Shown: positions 54,045-64,000 of the stretch, piece after piece
Layout of the letters: each line of letters starts with the position of its first letter
Numbering within the stretch: position 1 is the stretch's first letter
NCBI GenBank assembly: GCA_001630475.1
Contig: KV419430.1
Location: 213,031 to 277,030, forward strand
Direction: 5' to 3'
DNA: 64,000 bases
Source: Sistotremastrum niveocremeum HHB9708
Taxonomy: Eukaryota > Basidiomycota > Agaricomycetes > Sistotremastrales > Sistotremastraceae
Program-made: the position numbers and the translations under genes
The notes under the pieces: generated by a model
What the model was told of the DNA's origin: nothing
Databases searched by the model: none
The model's input: only the letters and a program-made list of their open reading frames with translations

Positions 54045-55167
54045 ATGACTATAAAGACACTAAACCCTGTCCTCATCTGCGTCTTCGTTAACATGCCTTT
54101 CGCTGCTGCCAGGATGCGAGACGTCAACGCTTCTGGGACAAACTACGGGACAAATCACTTCGGTGACAGACTCCTCTCACCTAACAACAATGTCGACTCA
54201 CACAACGCCGCCGACATTGTGAACGCCTTCAACCAATATTTGAGTTCCTCCCGTCAGGGCGTGAACCCAAAGATTAACGGGCTGTTGGCCGAACATGTAA
54301 ACTTTACAACGAACATACACGTTCATACTGCAAGTGAGTCTTGTAACTCTGATCATTAGGCCGAAGTGACTAAGTAAATCCTCAATGGCCTTGAAAGAAG
54401 GACTATCACGAGCGTCTTCTGTGTCTCAAATCGATCTACATGCTGATCTACGGAAGAAAGCTGTGTGGGATTCTCCCCAATCCAGCACTTTGGGAGATCT
54501 CCCGAATTCCAGTACCTTCGAAGATACGTCGGACGGCAACTCCGAGGCCAGCGACGGGGAAGACGCGGATGAGGACGTACACTTCGAGCCTTATCAGCCC
54601 GATGACGATGACGATGAAGCATCCAATCCCGACAACGACTCGGTCACCTCCGCCTACAACGAGAGAGACGATGGCTCCGAATCTGATGCCGAAACACCCG
54701 GAGATATTGTCACCGATGCCACGACCAGCACATCAGTCATGTCCGAGGACACTGATGATGTCGTAACAGTCGCCACCACCAACATAACTGTGATTATGAC
54801 GGCGAAGTCAAATGCCAAAAATACCACAGCTGTTGCAGCCGTTACTATCACCATGGTCATCGTCAGCGGGACCACTGTGATCACCATCACCGTCACGACC
54901 ACTACCACAGCTACCATTGAAGCTAAATCCAATCGTACTGTCATGGTCCTGATGAGTGCTATGTCGGGCACTTTGACGATCACTGACGGTGCTACAACCA
55001 AGACGAATGTCAGCGAAATCGACAGTCAGGCTCTCAAAGTCTCCATCAAAGACGGCGCCACGGCCAACATAGACTCTATCAACGCCACTCTTGCCGTGAA
55101 TGGTGGCTCTCACATCGTCATTACAACAAACCCACCTCTTTCGAAAAGCATGGACTTGCCGTTGTAG
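54045..55167 (+). CDS. Secreted Asp/Thr-rich protein, possible beta-solenoid tail
   Basis: Exon 54045-54333, 64-nt intron, exon 54398-55167; about 352 aa. The N-terminus is a signal peptide (MTIKTLNPVLICVFVNMPFA). A Ser/Asp/Glu-rich acidic middle (DGEDADEDVHFEPYQPDDDD) follows, then some 130 residues of short alternating Thr/Val/Ile strands (VTITMVIVSGTTVITITV, GTLTITDGATTKTNV, SIKDGATANIDSINATL), suggesting a small beta-helix or fibre-like fold. An ATG at 54385 lies inside the proposed intron, so the second part could be a separate gene. I do not recognise a family. Confidence 0.5.
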
Positions 55168-55914
55168 TTGATTTGGGAAGCGGATGACGCGACCTTCTTG
55201 TGAATTAACACTTGTACATTAGAACTCGTGTTTCGGGATTGAAAGCAAGAGACGCCCTCAATATCTTCACGTACTATCATGAGGAATGATCCCTTTTGCT
55301 TGTTATCCTTCATGTTGATAACTCAGCCGGCATTAGAAGAGCCCAGGATGATCTGTTGCCGTGGCGAATTTCAATAGGATGTTGTCCAACCATGCGGATT
55401 TGAGTCGCTTATCGACTTGTCTCGGCTCCATCTTCTCCCTCTAATGAAACACTCCCAAGTTCAAGGACCATGGCGGCACGTTCTGGAAAGCACCAAATGA
55501 TGATATGGCGTGGGAGACCCAATATAAGTATTAGTTGAAGGCACGCTTGCGCGTCGGACGCGGAGAAGACATGAGGTCAAAACAATAGAGGAAGATCTTC
55601 AGCGAATGTTTCACAAATTATTCTGTTGCAACGAGAATATCTAGAGTATATTGAGAAAGGCATGCCTTTTGTGAGCGAAACCGATGAAGTTTCATCTGAG
55701 GCTACTTGGCAAGTTGGGGATTGATGTCACGGTGGATATGGTAGATCGTTCTGGTTTTATGCGGGGTAGTCCCTGCTATCTGTTCAGCATTCAATTATGA
55801 GTACTGGGAATACTCTGAAGAAACTGACGACTGGGTTTGAGTGCTTGAGAACACGAGAACTAAGACTAGTCGGAATCATCGTTTGGCGCTCGTGCTTCCG
55901 ATAATTTTTCTGCG
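55168..55914. other. Intergenic; promoter of Utp22 gene
   Basis: No gene supported. The stretch ends at the ATG at 55915. Confidence 0.4.
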
Positions 55915-58900
55915 ATGGGGACCAAACGGAAGAGAGCAGTCGACGACGAACAAAAGGTGCAGTCTTAACAAATTTCAATATTTAATGCTCATAGTTCTCC
56001 AGCGTGCCCCTCCTGCCGAGAAAACTGAAGAAGGCGAGCAGACAGTCTCGCACAACTCGCACAAGACACCGTCTGCTCCTGAGATCACTCAAATCAAACA
56101 GTCGACAGCCTTATTCCGCTCTACGACATTCCATGCTCTGTTAACGTCACTAGTGCCCACCGTACTACCCAAAGCATCAACCATACCCACCCTCGAAAAA
56201 TTCCTGTTCGACTTGTATGCTCACCTGACCGGTTTGAAGGCTGTGGAGGGCGACCATCCCTTGCGAGCTGCGGAGAGACTCTCTAGCACTCCAAGTGACG
56301 CAGGAGTGAAGAAGAAGAAAAAGAAAGAGGACAAGAATGCTGTTACTGGCATCTCTGTGCCGTGGACGAAACCAATACCGACGGAAGATGTGAACTGGAA
56401 AGTCTCTTTCGAGCCTCCTTCACAAGAGGGAATACGGCTCGTCGGAAGTTGGGCTGGAAATGCGAAGAGTATGTGTGTCAAAAATAGAAGTGGGGAATGG
56501 GGTGTCGACTTGGCTGCCGAAATGCCATCGGTTCGTTTTCCGCGTCCTACTAACTAAAGAATGTCGCTGACCTCAATATAGGAAATGTTTCAAGAAAAGG
56601 ACTTTTCGAATGGGAGAGTGTTCAACAAGAGAGCTTTCTTTCTCGCAACATTGGCATCTTCGTTCACCTCGGGAGACTTATTCAAAAATATCGAGGCTTT
56701 GTATGAATCGCCTTCACATGACCCCAGAAGGACATGCATACGCCTACGCTCGCGTGATCCTGATCATGGTGTGTACTTAATTCTCAGCTCAATAATGGCA
56801 CTAACACTGTCAAAGGCCCTCTTCCGAAGCATTTTTACATACGCATCATTCCTGTGCTCCCTCCGAATTCACCTATCTCACTCACCCGCCTCGCACCTAC
56901 CCAATCGAACCTCCGCATCCAATCATTCTCTGACCCATCAACATCTTCCACACCACAAGTTACTCACCCCCCGAGTCCCGCATATAACTCCTCCTTGTCA
57001 CTTACCACCCTTCCTCCAACCCTCCTCCTCACCATCCACACCTACTCGACCCAGATCCCTTCTTTCAACGAATGCCTTGTTCTTTTGAGAATATGGGCGA
57101 ATCAACGAGGGTACTGTCCCTCATTCTCGAAGGAGAAAGGAACATGGAACGTTCATGGATTTGAAGATATTGGAGGATCATTGTGGGCCCTGCTTATCGG
57201 CGTGGTGATATTCGGCGAACGAAGCGTGGTTTCAAAGAATGGGGTCAGCGGGAAGGAAAAGGCCCGACCGAGGATGAAAGTTGGAAAGGGGTTGAGTTCG
57301 TATCAGCTCTTCAGAGCTGTATTGGATTTACTGGGTACGTCGCAGACTTCCTTTCACGATTCCTAGGCTGACTGAATTGTCCCAGCAAGCAGAGATTTCG
57401 TTAGGAGTCCGTGCTTCATGGAAGGCGAAGCTACCACGCCTGTCAGTGGCGCGACTATCTTCCCTTATGAATGCTAACTGTAGTGACCAGTATGCGCTCG
57501 AAACTTGGCTTGAATACGAAGGTCCCGTGCTGGTCGAGCCCAGTGGGAGATGCAACGTTCTCTCTACCATCCCGCCGGGATCACTGGACCTGGTATGCAC
57601 ATTCGATAATTTGCGTCTTTCCTGATCTCACTAGGCAACAGTTGAGAACCGACGCCCAAAGTACATTATTTATCCTGAATAGGCCGTCGAACTCTTCCGT
57701 TGATGAAGACGTGTTCGGCGAAGTTTTCGCCAGGGACGAACGGGAACCTCTCGGAAGATTCGACGCTTACCTTGAGTACGTTTCTTTTCTCGGGTTTCAA
57801 TTGTAGAAAAATAAGCTGAGACGTGTCTAGGTTTGACCTCTCTCAAATCCCAGCGTCCAAATTGACGTTTGCCGAGCTAGACGCTGGATCAAGACGGACA
57901 TATCTACTTGCGAAGATCGAACGGCGGATACGAGATGCGTTAGGCAGCCGAGCAATAGCTGTCGTCTTACTTACCCCCCATAATCCGCCTCAACCTATCT
58001 CCACCCCCACTTCATCTCCCTCGACTGCCAGCGAAATCAATCGCATCGGAGTCGGTATACTCTTCGATACGAAAGAAGCTTACCGATTAGTCGACCACGG
58101 TCCTCCTGCATCCGAGACCTCTGCAGCCACTTCCGCCTCCGAGACGCAAGAAGATGACGACCCTGCGACGAAAGCTTTTAAGGACCTCTGGGGACCGAAA
58201 GCAGAACTACGCAGATTCAAAGACGGGCGAATAACCATAAGTGTGGTCTGGGAGATCCCAGCGAGTACGGTCGGCGGGATGATGGTCCATAATGCTCGCG
58301 AGCGCATTCCGGCCCGTATCGTGACCTACATCCTGAACCACCACTTCTCCATTCCATCTTCGGAGATCCTTGAGCGAAGTTCATTTGATGACGTGCTCGT
58401 GCCGACGAAAGGGGTTGAGAGGGCTTTGGGTCCTATTGCACCCCTCTATGGATTGGGATGGCGGGGCAAGATCAAGGCCTTTGATGAGGTTGTGAAAAGA
58501 CTGAAATCTATTGCGGATGGCGAGGCGGAAGGTAGCGTTCCCCTTGGACTTGTGAATGTCCAACCTGCCTCTTCAGATCTCCGCTACACCTCCGTATTCC
58601 CATCTACGCCTCTCATTCCTTCGACCTCCTCCGACGGAAAATTCGCGAAATGGTCTCCTGCGGTTCATCGCAATGCGCGATATATACCTGCAAGCGACAT
58701 AATCCTTCAATTCGAGAAATCGAATAAATGGCCAGACGATTTGCCCATGGTTCAGAAGGCAAAAATGGCGCTCTTGGAGGGGATGGCTCGAGGGTTGTTC
58801 TCTTCATCTGAGTGGACTGGTCGTGCCGAGGTTGTTGTCGATGAGAGTCTTTTGGAATTGAGAGGAGGGTGGGGAGGCATGGATCACGTTTATTTGGATA

Positions 58901-60185
58901 TTGTGAGCCCTGAAGGATATGCGTTCCGCGCATGGGTGTATCATGATCGCGAAGCCACTCTCCTTTCTCGAATAATCTCTCCTTCCCCTCTTCCTTCCCT
59001 TCTTACTGGCGAGAAACCACCAATCTGGGTGGTCGCTGCTGCCAAAGAGGCTCTGGAGATTCACGAGAAGCGGTATATCCATGCTCCACGACATCATGCT
59101 GCGATGAGCGCGTTACATCATCGAATACCTGCGTTCTCACATACTGTGAGGCTCGTGAAGAGGTTCTTTGGCTCTTGGCAGCTTTTGAGCTCGATAGAGG
59201 AGGAAGCCGTTGAGCTACTTGTTGCGGGGTGGTTCATCAATCACGCTTCTTCTGCGGTTTCTTCCACAGGCACGGGAGGAACTGAGGGGGGAGGAGAAGT
59301 GGGCAGCGGTAGTAGGGGGTTTGTTGGAGTTATGAGGTGGCTTGCTTCATGGGACTGGAGAACGGGCATTCAAGTGCCACTCTACACCACTACTTCGTCC
59401 GATAATCAAGCTTCTTTACCCGAAACCGACACTCCTGATTCACCATCCAACACTATCAATCCGGGTGCTATCAACGCGTCGTGGATTCTCAGAACGGAGT
59501 TGGATATCAAGGGCGGAATGTGGACTACCAGTGGACCGCATGTGGGTGTTGCGGATCACGTGAAGGTCATCGCACAAGCCTTTGTCGATGCTGTTGTTGA
59601 AGGAAGGGCCGATGATCCAAAGGTAGCATCATTCTTTCAAAAGATAATGTCTCACACTGATCATGAGAATAGTCGGTGTTCCTTCCGTCGGATACCTATG
59701 ATTTTACGCTGAAGCTGAAAGTGGAGGCGTTACCGAGATATCTGCAAGGTTTGGATGTGAAGGAGGAATTATTAAGGAAGGCGGGGAACTACGTTAACTT
59801 GCTTCAGGAACCTGTGCAAGATGAGCCTGTGCGAGTTGATTTTGATCCTGCCATTATGTACCTCCGTGATCTTCAGGTTCGTTATCATCCTCCTCTTCTA
59901 TCTGTTATTGATTGAGATCTCTTTCCGCAGCGCGTATATGGAGATACGATCCAGTTCTTCCACGATCCGTACGGAGGCTCCATCATCGGTGGGATTTTCA
60001 ATCCAGCATTGAATGTCGCGAGGCCTTGGAAAGTGTTGAATGGATATTCGACGAGAACGGCAGATGAAGGCGAAGAGAGGAAAAAGGGGAAGAAAGGCGA
60101 GATCGTCCTGAATGTTGATGGGGTGTTGGATGAGATTGTCCGGATGGGAGAAGGTTTGATTGAGGGAGCTATCAAGAATATTTAG
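55915..60185 (+). CDS. UTP22: Utp22/NRAP, U3 processome ribosome-biogenesis factor
   Basis: Ten exons: 55915-55956, 56003-56530, 56582-56768, 56816-57334, 57386-57441, 57491-57592, 57642-57775, 57831-59622, 59673-59876 and 59931-60185; 1272 aa, near the roughly 1240 aa of yeast Utp22. It starts with a basic MGTKRKRAVDD. Family landmarks: FLFDLYAHL, KHFYIRIIPVLPP, GFEDIGGSLWALLIG, EPSGRCNVLSTIPPGSLDL, KDLWGPKAELRRFKDGRI, WPDDLPMVQKAKMALLEGMA, HDPYGGSIIGGIFNPA. These are the inactive nucleotidyltransferase and helical repeats of NRAP. Utp22 works in the nucleolus with Rrp7 in the SSU processome for 18S rRNA maturation. A Lys-rich run (VKKKKKKEDK) and several Ser/Pro inserts are lineage-specific. 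Confidence 0.93.
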
Positions 60186-60806
60186 GTGGCTCGAGTTCGA
60201 TATGCTTCATATTGCTCTACATATATTTGCTCTATATAATAGCAGGCGCGTTGATATAATGTGTATAGACAACGCTATCCCGAGAACTGGTGTCAGTTTT
60301 TTTACAGTGTGCATGGATCCATGGAGAGGAACGAGGTGGCAGATCATCGTGACTCAGGGCCGTTGCAGAATATGTCTACCCTCAAAGCTTTCCCTCAAAC
60401 GAATCATTCTCAATCCATCACTCCAATGAACACACAAGAATGAACACACAAGAATGAATACACATATAATGTTGCCACTGCGAGAAAATTTCTAGCGGTC
60501 AAGCCCAAACGGTTGAGACGTCGGATGTTATGAAAGGGCAGCCTTCTTACTTTCTGTTCATTCCAGGGTTTGGGAGTTACGAAACCATGTACTAGGATTA
60601 TACAATCATTTAATCGGCTTCTCCAGAAGCGTAGACTCCGGTGAAAGGTCGACATCTAGCTCTCGATCGTTGGAAGCATTTTATCTTGGATCATGAGCAA
60701 GCTTAGCCACGGAACTGCTTTGAGTGCTCGAATGCCCACGGGAAGGCATAGCCTGAACAATGAGAGAACAATGAGAGTGGTGCCCGGAGGTTCGTCGCAA
60801 GAAGGC
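60186..60806. other. Intergenic, convergent gene ends
   Basis: Contains the 3' flank of UTP22 and of the minus-strand gene ending at 60807. A short ACACAAGAATGA direct repeat occurs near 60430-60455. No gene supported. Confidence 0.4.
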
Positions 60807-63107
60807 TTACAAGTGTGTTACCAGATATAGAATGCGATCGACTCTCTTCTTCAGAGCACCAGTATCAATACACGGCGGTAGGGTCTTCAAGGCATCCAAA
60901 ATGGCCTCAATGAACTCGACCAAATACTGTCTATGATCGCGAATCCACATAAATGAGGTGTTGTCGAGGCGGTCGTCAGATCCCTGTTGCTTCAAAGGGA
61001 GTCAAACTAACGCGGCGATTACGGATATGAAGAATGACATACCGCGTGTGGATCACACATACTGAGCGACATTGCAGCCCTAATGAGACTCGCTTCCGTG
61101 GCATTTGGGTATTCGAAATCCGTGCTAGAAGCAACACAGTCATCCCCGATGAGATGACACTCTGAAGGTGGGTCCTTGCTAATGACAAGGACCGAAGATG
61201 GCTCAAAAGTTCGCTGACATGGTGCGTTAAAATTGTCTAGTAACACTAGTCCAAAGGCTATGCGGCGACGAATCTTTGAAACGGCTTGGTCAGTTAACCA
61301 GTAATTTGCGGGGTAACGGATGTCAATTAGGTAGTCTCACCTCCTCGCCGGCATTTTCCCGAATTTTTCGGGCTGCAAGAAGTGAATCCCATTTGAGGAT
61401 AGCAGTCTTCAAAGCAGGTTGAAACGACTCCCAGGCTGCACGACTTTGCTGTACATAAGCCGCGCCATAGAGGACTCTACGAACAGGGCAAGTCTGCATG
61501 AATGAAGTGCGGATCAGAGTATTTGAAAGTACTGACGCAGCTTGCCATGCCATCAAGTCTCTCGATCTATCGTACTCTATGCACGAGAAAGCAGTCTTGA
61601 ACGCGTCAAAGAGGCGGTCACAGTATCGCGAGTGGTCCTCAGGAACATCGCTGTTGCTCTGGAAGCAAAGACGATTGAGAACACGTGGATGCCCTCCGAT
61701 AAATTTGGCTCACCTCCGTCTTGGTTTCCAAACAATGCAGGGCTCGATATCCCAGATATAGAACCCCAAGTAGTAAAGCCATCCGGCGAGCATATCGACA
61801 ATCTCCATCACATTTGCTGGTGTCTTTACCATACGGATTCCCCAACGAAGAGTGAGAGAAAATTTCACGGACAGATTTCTCATCCGCGACACACGCCAGA
61901 GCATCTTGATAGACTACCTTCCGGAAAAAGTATACCAGTGCTGCCGCTAACGCTCTGCGAGGCGGAAGAGACGCCAAGTGAGATTTGATTCTGCAATTGG
62001 CTTCTCGTGGCCCGAGGTTTGTTGGTTGACTACTAGTAGGGGTACTTGCGATGACTTCAGTTGGACGCCTGGAATGTCGCTGGCTGGTCTCTATAGAAGA
62101 GCCTTTGGAAGGGCCTACAGAGGAGGCGGCATCTGGCTGGGTCGTTGAATATGGTTCGAATCGACTATCTCCCTTCGATGTGCGAACCGGCCCGATCTGA
62201 CCAGTCTTTAGGGAGAGACCGTCATAATTAAGCACGGATTGATCAGAAGGTGGCGATGGTGCTGGTGATAGTGAAGGAGGAGCCGAAGGTTGGTGCTCAA
62301 GCCGGATCTAACAACCGTAAATGACAGCAAAGTGAAAATTTAGGCGGACTCTCACAATTTGATCGACGACGCTACCTCGGGGAGAAGCAGGTCTGCATTC
62401 CGAGATCTCTCCTGTGATACCATCATGATCATCTACAAAGGTAGGCTGACTGGCATCACATAACATAACATAACATAAGGTCGCCCGAATGGAGGATTCA
62501 GGGTGCGCTGGACCTGCAGCTGGTTCTTTCTCTCGACTGACATGATAGGCCGGCCGACAACTCTGACCCGGGTCGCTCATAACATCTGCTGGATGAGCAG
62601 TGTATAATGTCTTGTACATTGTTTTTTTCAGTTGAACGAGTTTGTGGCTTATCGGTGCCTCCAAGCGGACAGGTGGCGGAAAGCCTGAGGATACCGAATG
62701 CCTGTGAGGCAGCGCTGAGCTTTCTGGATGCCTCGAAGTTGGAAGGTTCAGTATGGTGGCACCAAACGGTTCATTGGTGAGATAGGGCGTTTCTTTCGAG
62801 CCTGTGGAGAAATCCTCAGGTGGGGTCTGTAGACTAGGCCGAGGGCGTGCTCACCGCGACGAGCGCTGGCAGTTTCACTGACCAGCGGCCATGGAATCTG
62901 TTGTATTGATACATCCGGCCCTTTTGGGACACGGAAGGGTATGAGATGAGATTGCGACCATAAAGGACGTCCAGGTATCCAGGGCATCGGTCCTGGACGT
63001 CCAGCACCGATAGCATCAAAATGAGGTATTGCCTCGCGAATGCCTGGAAGTCTTATCAGGCTCGAGCTTTTGAGCGCTCTCTCGTCTAAGATGCCATCGA
63101 TATTCAT
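60807..63107 (-). CDS. Hypothetical regulator-like protein, multi-exon, paralogue 1
   Basis: Starts at 63107 (MNIDGILDERALKSS). Clear joins: about 62857-62809 is an intron (GTGAGC...CCACAG), giving ETASARRG then SKETPYLTNEPFG. Coding continues through 62664-62360, then 62310-61820, and further exons containing AGWLYYLGFYIWDIEPC, CPVRRVLYGAAYVQQSRA, RTFEPSSVLVISKDPPSE and the last exon (RDHRQYLVEFIEAILDALKT). The first half is Ser/Pro-rich and disordered; the second half is helical and Trp/Tyr-rich. Several inner splice sites are not fixed. A TATGT pentanucleotide microsatellite lies inside the coding part at about 62457-62478. No zinc-binding motif was seen; family not recognised. A diverged paralogue starts at the right edge. 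Confidence 0.5.
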
Positions 63108-63669
63108 GATGGTAAGAGGAAGAATGAGCAGTGGTTAGATGGACGAGAGGCCAGCACACAGTGGTGAGTGGAGCCACTGTGGAGGTGACAAGACAGGTTC
63201 TTTTATGTAACTCGCTTATTTACAAAAGAGACCGAGCTACTCCTGATAGCTAGCGTCCAGTCAGGCAAGTCTATTCGAGTGGTAGTAAGCCCAGTGAACC
63301 TTGAATCATTCGATTGTCTCCGCCCCCGACGACTCGGACGACAGTACCGCGTTGCATAGTGTCTGGTGTGTAATTTCTTTGTGTATAGTAGTACTAGTCA
63401 TCCGTTACCAGTGTACCAGGCAGCATCCTTGCTAGTCTCTGCATGATGGCCATAGGATGACGGCTGGCAGACAACGATCCTGAAGCTTGATATGAGGTAC
63501 GCCGCCGTACGCGTACGCAGGAGTGCCACGGTGAGTCAAGAATCTGAGCCTGCTCTTACAACGCAGCTTCGGGCGAGAAGGGTTTGCTTTCTGACATCTC
63601 TCCTATCACGCAGAAGATCAGCCCCAAAAAGAATCAGACTGACATTTATAAGGACGTACTGCCGAACGA
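63108..63669. other. Intergenic between paralogues
   Basis: Promoter of the gene starting at 63107 plus unassigned sequence. An open frame at 63492-63713 (+) is Arg/Thr-rich and unsupported. Confidence 0.35.
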
Positions 63670-64000
63670 TTATGCGCGCGCTGAGCCTACAACAGGTTCT
63701 TCCTCTCGACTAGAATGATGGATCGGCCCACCACTCTTAGTCGAGTACCCTGCGACATCTGCTGGATGCGCGTTGTAGAATGTCTTGTACAATGTTGCTC
63801 TGGTGGATCCCCAGTTCTCTCCTCGGTGGTCGCTGCTGTCAATCGCACCGGCGTGTCGATGGATCTCAGCCTGACTTGGAGCCTGGGTTGTGATCTCCAG
63901 GTGCCTCGACGTGGGACGGATTGGTGGTTGTGCGATACAAAGTTCAGCGAGGAGATTCAACGAGTCTTTTGCGTCCGTGGAGAAACCTTCAGTTCGGCTT
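63670..64000 (-). CDS. Partial paralogue 2 of the 63107 gene, runs off the window
   Basis: The minus-strand frame entering from the right edge matches the first gene over a long stretch: FSTDAKDSLN against FSTGSKETPY, PTSRHLE against PTSRHPE, TLYKTFYNAHPADV against TMYKTLYTAHPADV, and SSREEEPVVGSAR against VSREKEPAAGPAH. The frame stops at 63670 soon after the shared region, whereas paralogue 1 continues, so this copy may be truncated or have an intron there. The 5' part is outside the window. Confidence 0.5.
   Translation of the reverse strand, partial: SRTEGFSTDAKDSLNLLAELCIAQPPIRPTSRHLEITTQAPSQAEIHRHAGAIDSSDHRGENWGSTRATLYKTFYNAHPADVAGYSTKSGGPIHHSSREEEPVVGSARA

Noticed and set aside
1-64000. 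CRISPR arrays, bacterial operons or prophage features
   Set aside because: No regularly spaced direct repeats; gene structure with many spliceosomal introns and U6 snRNA shows this is eukaryotic nuclear DNA.

Overview
The window looks like nuclear DNA of a filamentous basidiomycete, most likely an Agaricomycete. Nearly every gene is cut by many short GT-AG introns (mostly 40-65 nt). The gene content also fits: a tnp2/Plavaka-type CACTA transposase, a membrane-anchored copper radical oxidase, an UstYa-family (DUF3328) protein, and multi-exon families of unknown function typical of that class. Gene models below were spliced by hand from reading frame, splice sites and phase; exon joins that are not certain are said to be so.

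Region 1 (1-5.6 kb): a 3-hydroxyanthranilate 3,4-dioxygenase gene (kynurenine pathway) lies in the loop of a 411-bp inverted repeat, and each arm carries a complete-looking U6 snRNA. Region 2 (5.6-31.8 kb): a second, 794-bp nearly identical inverted repeat (6244-7037 and 30970-31763) brackets about 24 kb of accessory genes. These are a 578-aa unknown protein, two tandem F-box-like paralogues, a WD40-like protein with a C-terminal membrane segment, two further unknowns, an open tnp2 transposase gene with an apparent array of SAP-like repeats, another unknown, and a nucleoplasmin-like (NPL) domain protein.

Region 3 (31.8-43 kb): gene-poor DNA with an intron-containing tRNA-Val(AAC), an UstYa-type gene with both HxxHC motifs, and a duplicated block of about 1.4 kb. 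Each copy of the block carries a divergent pair: a minus-strand unknown gene and a 50-52 aa secreted peptide gene. Copy B looks intact; copy A shows decay. The closeness of two small secreted precursors, one with a Kex2-like KR site, to an UstYa gene is the best lead for an undescribed peptide system, but it is an inference. A palindrome-rich element lies between the two copies.

Region 4 (43-64 kb): mostly conventional genes. They are an 839-aa unknown with a Nif11-like N-terminus, a copper radical oxidase (glyoxal-oxidase family) with all catalytic residues and a C-terminal membrane anchor, an Ind1/NUBPL Fe-S P-loop NTPase, a small Gly-rich protein, a secreted Thr/Asp-rich protein, the ribosome-biogenesis factor Utp22/NRAP, and tandem paralogues of an unknown regulator-like family running off the right edge.
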